64,000 nt of DNA. Source: Enoplosus armatus (Eukaryota > Chordata > Actinopteri > Centrarchiformes > Enoplosidae). The stretch is from assembly GCF_043641665.1 (NCBI RefSeq), contig NC_092183.1, forward strand, positions 23,532,501-23,596,500, in the 5' to 3' direction. The notes under the pieces are model-generated. The model saw only the letters and a program-made list of their open reading frames with translations, was not told the DNA's origin and did not search any database. The position numbers and the translations under genes are program-made. Each line of letters begins with the position of its first letter. Position 1 is the stretch's first letter. This document shows positions 10,635 through 23,881 of the stretch, piece after piece.

Positions 10635-13600
10635 CAGTGTATCAGAATACAGGATGCACTGTCTGATTTCTGTTCCCTTGCAAACTATCTTGTCCCAATT
10701 CAAACCTCTTGTGGTTTATGCGGCTGAGATCCTGTTTCCAGCGGGGCCACCTGACCATGAAAAGAGTGTATGTGTCACGTTGCTGAGGAGCCAGCATCTC
10801 TGACAAGCAGCTGCTCTTTACACCCCGCATGAAAAAACACACGTAGGCCACATGAAGCCAGAAGCGGCGAGTGAGGAAAGTGTCTCAGAAAAAACAATAA
10901 TATATATGGACAAAGCAGCATTAAGTAATGTCAGAAGTCCTCTCCGTGCGTGCCCTGCGGAAAAATGTGGGACGCTGCCGAGCGTGGGCGTCTGCAGCAT
11001 TCGTCAGGGAGGAAGCTGTTGTCAGGAATACATTTTCAAGTTCAGAGGAGTCCCACAGATCCAATGACCTGGCCTATTGTTATCAGTGAATGTGACTGGT
11101 TTCCGTCAGGACGGCGGATAAAACCCCTGGCTTTTGTGGCTTTTTTTTTTCCTCTCACAAGTCCAAGTCACCTTATGACAGCTCACATTATTGGCCATAC
11201 ACCTCACAAAGTCATTTTTTTTTTATGTGATATTGTAATATTATTCTCACCGTTTTCATTTCTTGAATCGGGAACACATGTCCCTATTGTTCCAGTTATG
11301 TAAGCCAAATGTCCTACAAACAAAAGCATCTAGTCGTCTTTCACACAGGAACGTTTTTTGGGGGAGTTTTGTTACAGAATTTTTTGGTCTGCTTGAATTG
11401 TCATCGGTTCTTGTTGACAGTGGTCTGCTGCTGTTGTTGTTGTTACATTAGACGGCATTTGTTGGGATTGGCAAAAGAAGCAGGAATTTGACTGTAACGG
11501 GGAAAAAAAATGAAACAGCGAAATTTCATTTTGTATGTATGTATATATATAACTATATATATATATTTGTTTTTTTTTGTTTTTTTAAATGACGTGAATT
11601 AATTGTACCAAAAGATTCCCACCTGTTTTCTAGTCCTCCCTGCACTGAATTTGAAAAGACCAAACAAAATAAGGAGAATTTTTCAAGGTCAGGAAGATGC
11701 TGAACCATTGGGTAGTTAATGAGCCCACTGCACACGATGAAGTTTCAACTCAAAGCAACAAGTGAGAAAAGTTTGCATAGCTCAGTGTGGGGGGAAAAAA
11801 ATTCCTAGAACGCACTGTGTGGCTGCGTTTCAGGTCCAAAACTCCCATGACTTTGGTTTATTTGACGATGGACAACATATTATAAAGAGAAGTGAATTTG
11901 AAAGTTGAATCAATGCCTCTCTGAAACAGTTTCATTCTAACCATTTCACATTATTACCTTCATGAAAGGAGGATTTATGGCAGGACTGTTGGATTAGTTT
12001 TAGCTAGGTGTACCTAGGGCTTTGACTATGAAGCTGCGGTCAGGTGAATTTACTCGTGTGGTGTGGCAAAAGGCGTTGGGACAGGAAATAAGCGTGGGTA
12101 GGGTTGTAAACATGAACCGCCGGAACTAGCGTGGCCGCTAACGTCAGGGGTCCACAAAGTTCTTGTCATTAACCCCTGTCATGGTCCTTGCGCCTTGCAT
12201 CCGAACGGCACTCTGTCTTCTCTGCTGCTCGTATTATTATTTTCAGCCCCGCAAATTTCTGTGTCAAAGTTCAATCAGTACTGAAGGAGCCAGGTCCGAT
12301 TTGTGGCCGTAAGCGAACGTGTCCCTGCTGAAGTTATAGTGAGTGGGGACCATTAGCTGGGGGCAGGGCCCACTGCTGGAGGGCGGGCTTTGTGTGAGTT
12401 TGAGTGGCAACATCTCCATTGACTCTATGAGGCCAGTTTATTTCAGCAATGGCGGACTGTGGAGACAACCCAATATCCCACACCATCCTTAAGCACCCCC
12501 CCCCCCCACCTCTAACCTTGTCAGATAAATATAAACATCGTTTTTTTTTCTGTCCTGACCTGTTTTATAGATAGAAGAAATATCAATATCTAATATGTCT
12601 TGAACTTGTAGTATTGTGATAGACTCGATCCCCTGAGGAAGCATTTCAGCCAAAAAGCCCTTCTTCTTCTTCTTTGCAACCGGTCCTGGTCAAAATCTCG
12701 GACCCTCTGACAGGAACTCTGATCTGTCCGAGTGTGTGGTGATCGAGGCGCGTGGTTGCGCTGCATGCAGCTTGCATGCGAGTCCACAGGGTTTTTTTCA
12801 GGTTTGATTTCACGTTTTGCTCGCTGCCTGGACAGGAAACTCCGTGTCCGGAAAAGGTTTCCCTTACAAATTGGTTACACGCAACCCACGGCTTACACCC
12901 CAGCACCTCTCCATTTTTTATGACGAGGTCTAAACGAGGGGAAACTGCTCGCCACTAAGGCATTGCGCAATATTTGTTTGCTTATGCAAGGGAATTTCAC
13001 ACGCTGGGAAATTGTCATAGCAGCCTGTAGATTTGTATAGTTTTACAGTCGGTAAACATGTCAAAAGCCAGACAAATAAAGATACATGGATGAGCATATA
13101 CGTGACAAATAGAGAAAAGACCCAACATCAGTCAGTAGCAAGTGTTAAGGACAACACGGCGGCAGGCGCTAATTATTTTTGACACTTCTCAACAGCGTCC
13201 TCAGCCTTGTAATCACCGTCACGGTTTGTCAAATTAATTATCATCATTATCGCCAATGTTACATCTTCATCAGCTGATTCACAGTACACACTGTAGGTAC
13301 TGCGGACAGCAGCGGACAGCAGCAGTTCCAAATACTGAATCAGTAGTTTCAGTTTCCAGTATTTGTGCTCTTCCTGAGTCTGGCAAAGTCTCAGTGACGG
13401 CATTATTAAATGAATCATTTCAAATACAAAGTAACTGTAAGATCCTGTTGCAAAAGCCGCAGGTCAAACAATATTTGGGTGAATTATTAGTGACTGTATG
13501 TTCAAGTGATAGTGGTTAGATCCATCTATCATCTGATGGTAAGATATTTTAACAACTACAGCCCATGCCATGTTTGTGGACCCAGAGGTTTTGTAAAGGT

Positions 13601-14435
13601 TTTGTAAAGAGGATCACTTTTCAGTCGTTTTATGACTAAAATCTGTGTAAAAAAAAAATAATGTCATTCAGGTCCTTCCTTTAAGAAGCATTTTAGCATT
13701 TTAGGCTGCCCCCGTTTCAGACACGAGTCAGGTGTGCTTGGTAGCGTTGGTTATGTGCGGGCTCTGTGTGACAGTATTACTTTTCATATCAAAGTTCTCT
13801 TTAATGCAGTAGACACAGTTTTCATTTGCAGTTTTCTAAATACATATATTGGCAAGATTGTAACTAAAAAGAGACGACTTTAATTCAGAAAATGTTCTGT
13901 AGTCAAAAGCCGTTTTGTTCTCCTTTCAATGCACCAGCAAATTAATGTTCGTCTTAGAGAGAAACAATGATAATAATAAATAATAAAGTAAGAATTAAAG
14001 GTGATATTCAGACACACCAAGAAGCCCCACCGGCTGATATTTAACAGGCGATTATGATTCAAATAGAGTCAGTACAACCTCCAATTCATTCCAAATGAAC
14101 TGTTAATCCAGTGTAACCTGGAGGGTCAGAGCACAGCAGGTCAGCTGAACATTTTGTGCGAGCAAACATTACAGTTTCTATGTATTTAGAGAATAAAGGT
14201 TCCAATACATGATTATTATATTTATATTTCGGATAAAAAAAGGAGTCCTTCTGTCTCGGAAATCACTCTGGAAATGAAAAACACGACCAGCTAAAACCTT
14301 ACTACCTTTCAGAACGGTGTCTCTTTTATAGTTAGTACTGAAAATTACAGAGTTATTACACATTACATTACACATTATTACTGTGTGAGACTTGATCCGT
14401 GAGAGTTGATGTGGTGACGTGATGCTATTCAATGA
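9048..14435. other. Non-coding region with simple repeats
   Basis: It contains (TTG)n at 10244-10273, TC-rich and T-run sequence at 10559-10634, C runs near 12496-12508, and a pair of related segments at 9626 and 11229 reported separately. Short frames here carry no protein family motif. Confidence 0.5.
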
Positions 14436-14439
14436 TTTG

Positions 14440-14800
14440 CTTTTTCAGAATCAGAATCAGAATCAGAAATACTTTATTGATCCCGGGGGGGGGGGGGGGG
14501 GGGGGATTGTACAGTACTGGTGCACCCATTCAAGAGTAGAAAGTAGCATAAATTTAGAGCTAAAGAATGTACAAAATATAAAAATAAGAAATAGAAAATT
14601 AAAAATAAAAATATACACATTTACGTTTAAGTGGAAATAAAAGTAAAAAATATATACAATAACAATGTATATGCATGTGTGTGTATATATATATATATAT
14701 ATGTATGTATTGCACTGATGTGTATGACATATATGTAAATAATGAGGTGGTATATGAACAGTATATGAACATGCCGAATACCGGCGTGCCGCATTGCCGC
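14440..14800. repeat. Teleost LINE-tail-type repeat with 21-base G run
   Basis: CAGAATCAGAATCAGAAATA and CTTTATTGATCCC followed by G21 (14485-14505) match the start of a common teleost repeat often found at LINE 3' ends. An A-rich stretch and a TA repeat near 14684-14702 follow. Family assignment is uncertain. Confidence 0.5.
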
Positions 14801-16170
14801 ACAAGAGTAACCCTTTTAAGTCACTGTTTTTCCCAGCTGTAAACTTGATCTAAACTACATAACGAAAATATGTGAAGGAGTGAACATGTGTTATGTGGAA
14901 AATATTCGTCGTTGCAGAGCGGCAGTTCTGCCGGGAGGGACGATTTTCATTGGTCACTTTATCTCATGGTTCAAATTATTCAAAAGGGCCAAATGTGTGC
15001 TGTTATTTCAGACCTGGCTGGTTAATCTCTATTGTCAGGAGAATGCAGCAATGCCAATCGCTGCACAAACTGTATTCAAATCATAGCTATTGAGTTACAC
15101 ACTGTGGATGGGCTTATCTACATACATATAGCACAAAATACTTGAGATCTACATGAACAGGCCCCGCAAATATATTTCAAGTGGCGGGGAAATAAATGCA
15201 ATGCGCCATTTTTCGGCGACTTCTCCGAATTGACTTGTCATTCTTTTAACCTGAAATTGTTGTGGCACCAAATGTGGACGCAGATGTTTCCGATCTCAAA
15301 AGTCAAATTGCTGGCAATAGGCAAACTAAATATGGACGGTTATTAACATGACAGCATGGCGGTTAATAACCTCGGGAAACACAGTGAAAATGTACAACTG
15401 ACTATAAAACTGATTTCCGTGGAGGAAAAAGGTCATTTTTGATTTGTGGATGAAGCCTTGTCTGCATAAACCCCGTGAAGTAGACATGAGTGGGAAGAGT
15501 GCTGAAACACAGAGGTAGAATTTCAGCTAAGTTTCCACAGAGAGAGTTACCAGAATGCGCCTATTAGTTTTGCAGCAGGGGCTCCCATCGTATGGCCTTG
15601 CGCAGGTATATGGCTGACAGGCAGTGAATGCAGCAGGCTCTGGCACTATCTATCATATCTTATTGTATTCTAACAACACATTGTTAATCAATTCAATACC
15701 TGAATAAACCCGAGCCCCTGCAGAGAAAAGGTTTTGTGGGGGAAGTATTAAATATCACAAGATTTTATTGCTCTCCTTTCATGCGGATTCACAAGGTTGC
15801 CAGGCTGTTTCCTGATGTGGCATTTAAGCCCCCCCCCCCCACACACACACACACACAGACACACACACACGCACGCAGTATTCACAGCCTCGCTCCATTG
15901 TGTGCAGAGCAAAGAAAAGAAGTTGCGGAGCACAATGTGTTAACCAGTGTGTAATGCGGGCTTCACGATCATAGATGCAAAGAGCTCAGAACATCCTGCA
16001 AATTACTGGGACGTTTTTTTTTGTCACCTACAGAATACATTTTATGTGCTACTAATTTGGTTAGCCACATTTTGGAGGAAATGTCATGCTTGCATTATGT
16101 TTTTTTTTCTTTAGTCTCGCATAGCCTGTAGACCTGTCTCTACACTTTGGAAACGACGTATGTAAACTAT
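14801..16170. other. Non-coding region; part resembles regulatory DNA
   Basis: 15540-15720 is repeat-free sequence with AT-core sites (TTGTTAATCAATTC). A C run and CA microsatellite lie at 15829-15876. No exon was recognised. Confidence 0.4.
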
Positions 16171-16176
16171 TTGATC

Positions 16177-16242
16177 TTACAACTTTTTGCTGTTAAAAAA
16201 AGACGAACATAACTTGATCATCGGTGTCCTGGAGGTGAAGCC
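16177..16242 (+). repeat. Left arm of 66-base inverted repeat
   Basis: It reads as the near-perfect reverse complement of 17410-17473, with one substitution in the core and small indels in the T and A runs. The arms are about 1.17 kb apart. Confidence 0.9.
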
Positions 16243-16459
16243 CGCCTATACTTTCAAAGCCACAGACTTTGAAAGCAGTACGGCACAGATAGCGGAAGGG
16301 GAGGAGAATGACTGACTGAAATAGTCGCCAGACTTTTTCCAGGCCAGCAAGTGTGTCCAGGACACATGTCGCCAGAAACACCTTTGATGAACAATTCTGC
16401 AAAATCCCTGATTACATTTAGTGACTTCACTGATTTTTTTTAATTTATTTTTTTTATGT

Positions 16460-17290
16460 CAAGTCAATTTTATTCATATAGCTCAGGGTGTATTCAACTA
16501 AAATTCGAAGAGGTCCAGTTAGAGAAAATGTCCTCAAGCAAAAGTCCGGAACATCATAATGTCTAACTTGCGTTGTGAGTTAGTGTGATATATATTGAAG
16601 TAGCCTCGTAGTTGTATCAACGTCTGCATGTCATCAACAACTGACTGTCAAATCAAATAAAGAAAGTAACATTTTGACAATATTTATTGTCACTTAACAT
16701 TGAACTATACAGATATATAACATTGTAGATAGGGGGAAATAAATAAAATAGCTTTTGAAAAATTGTGCATCTTAAAATAAAGTGCTTAATTTTAGAAAAA
16801 CTAAATAAAGTGTAGCAGCAGCTTGAGTTTCCCTTTTTCTTTGTTAACTGTTTCACATCTTAACAGTCTCAACCAATTTCACAATAAATAATGTGTCTTC
16901 TCTCCCTGTGTCGGTCACTCGCCTCTCACCTCTCTCGTCTGTCTGTATTCAGAGTTGCAATGTTTATCGCCTGGAATGCACAGATTTGATTGGCTGAGTA
17001 GCATCACTTGGGCTGGCGTAACTCGTATGCAATTGGTCTGTGAGTTTCCTGATCCGCAAAACCAGCGCCCCGTCAAAATTTTAAATCCCTTAATAATTTA
17101 TTGATTATAGGTCAGGGTCCGTAGAGGACGGCGTCTGGGTCCGGACTCGGACCGCGGTCCGCCTGTTAGTGACCCACGATATAGCCCAATATCACAAATC
17201 ACAAATTTGACCCAAGGGGATTTACAATCAGCGCAGCATGCAACAGCTCTGTCTTTAGACCCTCAATGTCCAAAACAAAATGCTTCTCAA
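16460..17290. repeat. Composite teleost repeats inside the inverted arms
   Basis: TTTTATTCATATAGC (about 16465) and ATATAGCCCAATATCACAAA (about 17180) are typical of common teleost dispersed repeats. GATTGGCTGAGTAGCATCAC (about 16988) is another recurring motif. Boundaries are not clear. Confidence 0.4.
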
Positions 17291-17409
17291 ATGATTTCTT
17301 TCTGCAGTATCTGCGTCGTTGAAGTTGGGGAAACCTTAACCAAACCATCACGTTGTTACATCCTACAACAGTGATTTATAATGGTTTTTGAAGGCACAGC
17401 CAGGCCCGT

Positions 17410-17473
17410 GGCTTCACCTCCAGGACACCGATGGTCAAGTTATGTTCGTCTTTTTTAACAGCAGAAGTTGTAA
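17410..17473 (-). repeat. Right arm of 66-base inverted repeat
   Basis: Partner of 16177-16242. Together they could be the terminal inverted repeats of a roughly 1.3 kb element or two inverted copies of a shorter repeat. Confidence 0.9.
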
Positions 17474-17599
17474 AAAAAAAATCCCATAGATTTCATCGCT
17501 GGCAGTCATAAGGAAAGGACAATCTGACGTATGTAGGATGTACCTCCTTCTTTTTGTTTTTTTTTCTACCACTCCACCACTGACGTTAACATAAAAGAA

Positions 17600-18750
17600 G
17601 GGCGGCTTTCACAGGCTCACAGACACTTAATGTGGCCGTCTCCGCCGCCATACAATGCAGCCTTTCCTCTCTTTTCAGATGGAGACGATTAGTGTGACTC
17701 CCCAGCTCAGGCATGGCACCAGTCCCCTCAGTCCCTTTTTTTTTTTTTTTTTTAAATTGTCACCAATGACCAGACGGCGCTGAAGGACGAAGCCATTGTC
17801 TCCTTCTTGTCCAGTGATATTTGCATCCCCGCTCAAGCGTCCCACAGACGGGTGGGCTGCGACGAGGCGGGAAACTGAGATGCGGGTGTCATTTTAGATG
17901 TCGTCGCGGCATTTGCTGCATACTGTTCGAATGTATGCGAAGGCCTGCAATCTGTTAGCTTCCACGGGGCCTCGGCACAATTAATGCAATGTTCTTGACC
18001 TGCAAATAGAGGAGAGCTGTCATCTCTTGCATACACGTCTGAGCACCGTGGAGCTGCTGAATGGGAGATAGGCCCTCTATGATTGCTATGAAAGCTGAGC
18101 TCAGCCTTCCTCTTGAAAAGACAAATGCAAGAGGGGGGGGGGGGGGGGATTTGCAGCTGGAGAACAAAGAAAACTACAACATCACTTCTGTTTTTCAGGG
18201 TGCTCCTTTTTGACGAGAACACCCGAAGCCACGTCCTTAAAATAGAAAGTTAACAGCTCGTGTCACTCAGCCGCTGACAAGCAGAGGATAAGAGGCCTTG
18301 CTCTAATCTCTGTGTGTTATATCTGAATCCCTAAACAGGCTCCCGAACAGGGAAAGCACAAACTACGTGGCAGGGCATTTATGGAAGAAGGGGGTCCTAG
18401 AAGCTACTAAGTGGTTCCTATCTGCTTTGGAGAGCGGGCTCTCAGTGCACTCTGACTCATGCTGACACATGCACTTCAGTGACAAAGCCCAGAAATGTGG
18501 CTTCAGTTGTTCAAATGAATAAGGCGAAGATTGGATAGCCTGTGATCCTAATCAACTGTTTTAATATGTGCATGTTCACCTGTTTTGAATTGCCGAGCTG
18601 CGCTGGGCTTTATGTTAAATAAATCTCCTTTTGTGGCCTAAGTGTTTGGCTTGGTATTGTTTACAGATGTGGCCTTGAGTGTCCGCACACTTCCAAACTT
18701 TTGTTTTGGAGCAGGTGCAAAGCCAGATGGTCTCACCTGTTTTGAATAGA
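17600..18750. promoter_or_regulatory. Candidate conserved non-coding (enhancer-like) region
   Basis: This is complex, repeat-poor sequence with CAATTAATGCAATG, AAATGCAAG and TGTTTACAGATG motifs typical of vertebrate developmental enhancers. It is interrupted by a G17 run (18133-18149). It is an inference from composition and motifs alone. Confidence 0.3.
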
Positions 18751-18849
18751 TTCATACCTTTATGTTCTCTCATTACAATTGATTTATTTATTTAGAATTT
18801 AAGAGAACAATATTCTTAGACAAGGCTAAGGGCCCTATTTGGAGCAGCG

Positions 18850-19205
18850 GTGCGAGGTTCCGCCCACACACCCGCCCGCCACAGTCAATCACAGCTGTCA
18901 ATTGTGACGTTTCACCCTGTTTTTATAGCATCAAATAACTAATCAAAACCAAACTTATCAACACTTGAACAAACATCAGCATGATGAAGAACTACCTAAA
19001 ATGACAGAAACCACCTTTGGGGAGAAAATGTAGTTTGGCCCATTTCCCATATGCTAACATGGAGGGGGCAGGGCTTATGACCTATACTGCAGCCAGCCAC
19101 CAGGGGGAGGGGGGCGAGCAAGACGTTTTGGCTTCACTTTTGGGGGGGCTGTCACGTTGTCCATCTTTTTTGGCCATTTTATTTGATGAAGGCACACACA
19201 CATAA
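18850..19205. repeat. Teleost interspersed repeat (CAGCCACCAGGGGG type)
   Basis: CTGCAGCCAGCCACCAGGGG, TTTTGGCTTCACTTTTGG and GTCCATCTTTTT occur in this order in a common teleost repeat. The class is not known to me. Confidence 0.55.
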
Positions 19206-19209
19206 ACCT

Positions 19210-21455
19210 CTCACAAAGCCCTTTATTCGTGTTTTTGTTCCGTTTTTTTTTTACATTTTCCTTTTTACAATCCTCAACCGGTTGACACAGACAAACATTT
19301 TGTATTCCGATTGTGTTATTATTGCCGGCCAGACAGAGTAAGGATTAATGAGTGACTTTTTACAGCCATCTGAAGGCAACCGACATCTGACGTCTCTAAC
19401 TGGAGTGACGCACCAATGCACTTAAATATCGTGCAACCAGACTCTTGCAAAATAAGTGGAGAAACCGCAAGTTTGTCATTTTGATGAATTATGATACAGT
19501 TCTAGGTACGAATCAACAGGCGTGTTGGAGATAGATTGAAAACAGTTCACACGGTTCCATTCCTGCCAGTTAATTTATTGGTGGATCATTAACCAGGACG
19601 GTATCCAAGTAGCAATATATACTGAGGGTGTTTCTTTAACATCAGAGAAGCGACAATACACCACCCCTTGGATTGACCTAAATGTACCATGAACCGGTCA
19701 TCAACGCGAGACTCTTGCGTCACAAGGGTAACGTTAGCGTTGCTTGTTTGTAGGACGTTTGTATTTCATAAGGAGTAAGGAAATTTGACAAAGGTCCGGC
19801 CATTTGTAAGGTCTGTAGAACAGCGATGAAGTACCGTGGTGGCACAACGTACCTCAACACTCCCCCGGTGGGACAGTATGGTGAAAGCCACGGGGGTGTT
19901 TCCGTTTAACAAGTCAACCTTTTAACTGGCGACTTTTAGCTCGAATGCGTTCTGTTGTTGTCATAGTTACGACAGCTGTTGAAAACAGCAAGATAATACG
20001 CCGCTGTCCTCGTAGATGCCTTCGTTTCACACCCGTTTGACCAGTCTTTGGAGTCCTGTTTGAGGAAACACGCCACGTAGGCGACTAACGCTCAGTCGCG
20101 TCTTGAACGTTGCTTGTTACATGATTTGTCAGTCTGTTTGAGCCGCAGAAACGCTCGGGATTCCCTGGTCTCTGATAGAATTGGCTTGTTTTTAATCTAT
20201 AATGGAAAATGAATGCCTACATTAAACAAATGTGAAGAACTGTATCGCATTGAATCGCGTCGTAGCCCATGTATCAAGATACATATCGGATCGTTCTATA
20301 TAACAGAGAGATGCACACCCCTACTAAATGCAAACGTAACTTTTGTTTGCTCATGAGGCAACTCTAACTGCACCATGGCTGATTTGAATCACTCTCATGC
20401 CCACTTTTATTCCACGCAACATATGGCTCACTCACCCAAAACTGAAACCTGAACTGCAACAAAACACCGCGAACAAAAAGCTGGCGGAAGCAGCAAGCAC
20501 TTGAGTGTAACGGCCGTGCGCAGCTGTGACGCTGCCATGCCAGAGCTGCTGACTGACCTCAGAGCTGGACATTCTGCCGTTGTGGTATAGTGTACATCAT
20601 AAAACATATGTCACATTTCATGACATGACATAATAGTTTACACACACAAACACAATATATCTCATCACGGCCACATGCATGCGGACACCTGAACGTTCCA
20701 ACCACTCAGTAATTTGACTGTGACACCACGGACACTGACGCTTTAACGTCCCCCGCTCTTCTGGTTTCAAGCTTTCCGCCCGATGTTTGAACCCGGCTTT
20801 CAGGGATATGCTCCCATTCAGACGCCAAGAGCTTCAGTGAGGTTGGCGCTTCGGTTCGTCCCCAAAGTTCGTCGGGCAAGGTTTCGGTCAAGGCCCTGCG
20901 CAGGCCAGTCAAGCGTCTTCCACGCCAAACTAAGAAAACCATTTCTTTATGGGCCTGATTAAGATTCCCCTACTTTGGAGCTTGGGGCCTTGACCAAACC
21001 AGGAAAAACACGAAAAGCATGGGGATGTACACACAGTACACAAATGTATTACAATATAGATACAGATACAGCTGTCTGCGCAGGTACACTACGTACACAA
21101 TCGCGTACAAACTATTGTAACACAGTCTAGTGCTACCACCTACAAAATGACAGAATAAAATTGTCTGTTGTTGTTGTTGTTGTTGTTGAGGAGTCTATTG
21201 TTCCATTCTACATATTCCATTAGCCCAGGGGCCTGATGCGTTGAATCATGTTGGTTAAAAAAAAAAAATATGTGTATTGTGTAAATACAAATATCATCAG
21301 ACCAGACACCCTCTCTGCAAAGCTGAATTTCGTGGCAAATGTTACCTAGTCACTACCTAGTTTTTTTTAGCCTAAAATCAGTTGGATGAATTCTTATTTG
21401 GAGGCAGCTTTCTTAAGTTTGATTAAAATGTTTATTCTTGGTCTTGACTGAAACT
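19210..21455. other. Unannotated non-coding stretch
   Basis: 20230-20325 has ATCGCATTGAATCGCG...GATGCACACCCCT, like the end of a dispersed repeat. (TTG)n lies at 21164-21188. The frame at 20706-20942 has no known motif. Confidence 0.45.
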
Positions 21456-21459
21456 CGAC

Positions 21460-21810
21460 AGGGGCCGTATTCAAAACTGCCTACTGCATACTATCAACAA
21501 ATGCAGTATGGATACAGCTTTAGTAATAAGTAATAATCATGCAGGTATTCTGTCCCTGCCTTACGAAAGTCGGAACAAACTTTTAAATTAGGTTCTTGAG
21601 GTAGTTCTAATGTGAGTGAAGATTCAGTGACTGGGCGCCTCAAATTTGTTCAGAAACAAAATTTTGGCCTGCAGAGGTAGTAAAATGTTTATGTAGAGTT
21701 AAAGGTAATCCACCACCAGCCCGTCTGCATACTGCAGGCTACATGCTACCTTTTAGCCAAATCAGCACGTACTGCTAGTGTAGTAGGCGGTTTCCAGTAC
21801 AGCCTAAAAC
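21460..21810. repeat. Probable MITE with inverted ends
   Basis: CAAAACTGCCTACTGCATAC on the left and the inverse complement of GTAGTAGGCGGTTTCC on the right form imperfect inverted ends. A related start, GTACTGCCTACCACATAC, occurs at about 22653. Confidence 0.4.
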
Positions 21811-22551
21811 CTTCTTGTCAACCAATCTTTTGAGGACTAAATCTAAAAACCAGTTGACAGAATGAACACTATTCCAGTGCGGTGCCTGGGCACAGATGGA
21901 AGACCTGCAGGCTTCATCCTTGCCTCGAAAGTAGGTCTGTAAGAGGTTGGCAGGGCTCGTCTGTTTATGGCGTCATTTTTTTAAATTTCACACGTGCAAT
22001 GTGTAATTGAGTGTTTCTATCTGTTGCATTGCATCATATTGTGTGACAGTGATACCTGACCCCCAGAGGGGATTAATAAGCATGTTTTGCTATTCCATTA
22101 TCCGAATGCGTTACATAACCACAAAATCAAATCCAACAAAAAAAGAAAAAAAAGAAAAAAAAAGAAAAGGCAAACATCATTGACCCAGATGTTTACGGGG
22201 CGGCGCCACAGTTCACATTCACTATTACGATCAACAATGTACAAGTGCGTGAACAGGCCAATATGAATGGACTGAATGGGCGCTAGTGGTGCTCTGCAAA
22301 TAATAATCCTTGAGCTCGGATAATGACATTGTTAACATTTTTTTTTTTTTTTAAGTAAACAACTTGAAACTGATGATTCAAACACCCCCTCCCCCCACCA
22401 CCCAGCACATCTTCATTTAAAAGCACTCAGGTTGCAATTATCAGGACATCTGTCAACTTTAGTGATTGCTTCCACAGCCAACAACAGCTGCGTGCTTCCC
22501 AGCAGAGAGAAATCGCCATGCAGGGACGCAGTTGCTGCAGCTCTTCCCTTT

Positions 22552-22553
<2 letters not shown>

Positions 22554-22586
<33 letters not shown>
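22554..22586. repeat. (TA)n microsatellite
   Basis: About 16 TA units, read directly. Confidence 0.95.
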
Positions 22587-22587
<1 letters not shown>

Positions 22588-22819
22588 GATGCAAACATCA
22601 GCTGGTGCGTATGTGGGTGGCATGTTGGCGACACACTGATCCTAATATCCCAACGTACTGCCTACCACATACTCAGTCAGTATGGATACAAAGCAGTATG
22701 CAATTTTCTTTCTGTCTTTCCTGAAAGTCGGTGATATCAATTTGTTGGATAAAAGGTGTGATAACAGAACAATTAGTCTCGGGGGGGGGTGGGGGGGGGG
22801 GTTCAACTCATGCTCTGTG

Positions 22820-23010
22820 CGGGATATTGTAAAGGCCCCTTTAAGAAGACAGTCCTTTTCTTCCTGTCATGTCAGAGAACCCCATTTTAAAATTGTATCA
22901 GCGATGTACCCTTGCACCGTTTGTTCCTCAGACGTCGAAACCATTGACCATGTATTTTTTTTTAAATGTTCATATGCTAATTTGCTTTGGTCTCATATTC
23001 ATAATTCGTA
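22820..23010 (+). mobile_element. L1-like LINE ORF2 C-terminal fragment
   Basis: The frame at 22682-23011 contains KIVSAMYPCTVCSSDVETID then HVFF-KC and LW. This is the CxxC...ET..H.F..C...W pattern of the C-terminal cysteine region of fish L1-type reverse transcriptases. The rest of the ORF is absent. Confidence 0.65.
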
Positions 23011-23509
23011 GACATTTTAGACACTGTTAATCTTGTGATTGTTTTGGGTAAATATCATACACAAAATACAAAATATTTCTCTCTTGTTTTTCAGTGTAAC
23101 ATCACTTCCACCACTGTCGATTCTTGTTTGTATAATCTTTACCAGTCTTGTTATGTATGTTGGTCTTGTTCAAAAGAATTCCAATGCACCACATGACCGT
23201 ATCGATCACAACAGGCTTGACCCGACGCAGACCTGCGCAGTTTCGGCTGCTGGACTGTGTGAGATTTGGAAACCTCGCGGGACGAAGGTGGGAAAACTTG
23301 CTTGCAGATAGGTCGAGCTGAGCGCTCATTAGGTGTTTTTACCCCCCCGTGGCATTGATGAAACTCTCCCATTGGCGGCGCAAAAGTTTTACATCACCAC
23401 TCACAATTAAATGATGATGCTTTTTCAAAGTAAATGCAAAAAGAACTCACATTTGGAAGGAAAACATGGCTGTTACCTAATAAATGTTGTATCCCTAACA
23501 AAGTCAAAC

Positions 23510-23880
23510 AAGTATAACCTCCAGACATGTGGATGTTGATAACTCTTGTTCTTTTTGTGGACATGCTGATGAAACATCCATCAATTTATTCTTTCAGTGT
23601 AAAAATAAGAATGAAACACCAATGTTACTCACTGCTCTTAAAGCAACAGGTTCTTAGGATATTACAGAAATGCATTTGATGAAACCCAATTCATTGCTCT
23701 TTTCTACTGTCTGTCCTTATTTAATAATTTAAGATTTCATTGGTTTATTTTGTTTTCAACCCTTATTTTATGTACTGTTTTTTGTTATCAGCTCTGCTGT
23801 GTTGTGTACTTGTTTGTTTGACGTAATCTGTAAAAAACATTTTTTTAAATAAAGTTGAATGAAACTGAAAAAAAACAAAC
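23510..23880 (+). mobile_element. L1-like LINE 3' end with A-tail
   Basis: VDNSCSFCGHADETSINLFF with a following QCK matches the same C-terminal cysteine motif. About 300 bases later comes AATAAAG followed by GAATGAAACTG and an A run, like a LINE 3' UTR end. It is a second copy in the same orientation as 22820-23010. Confidence 0.65.
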
Positions 23881-23881
23881 G

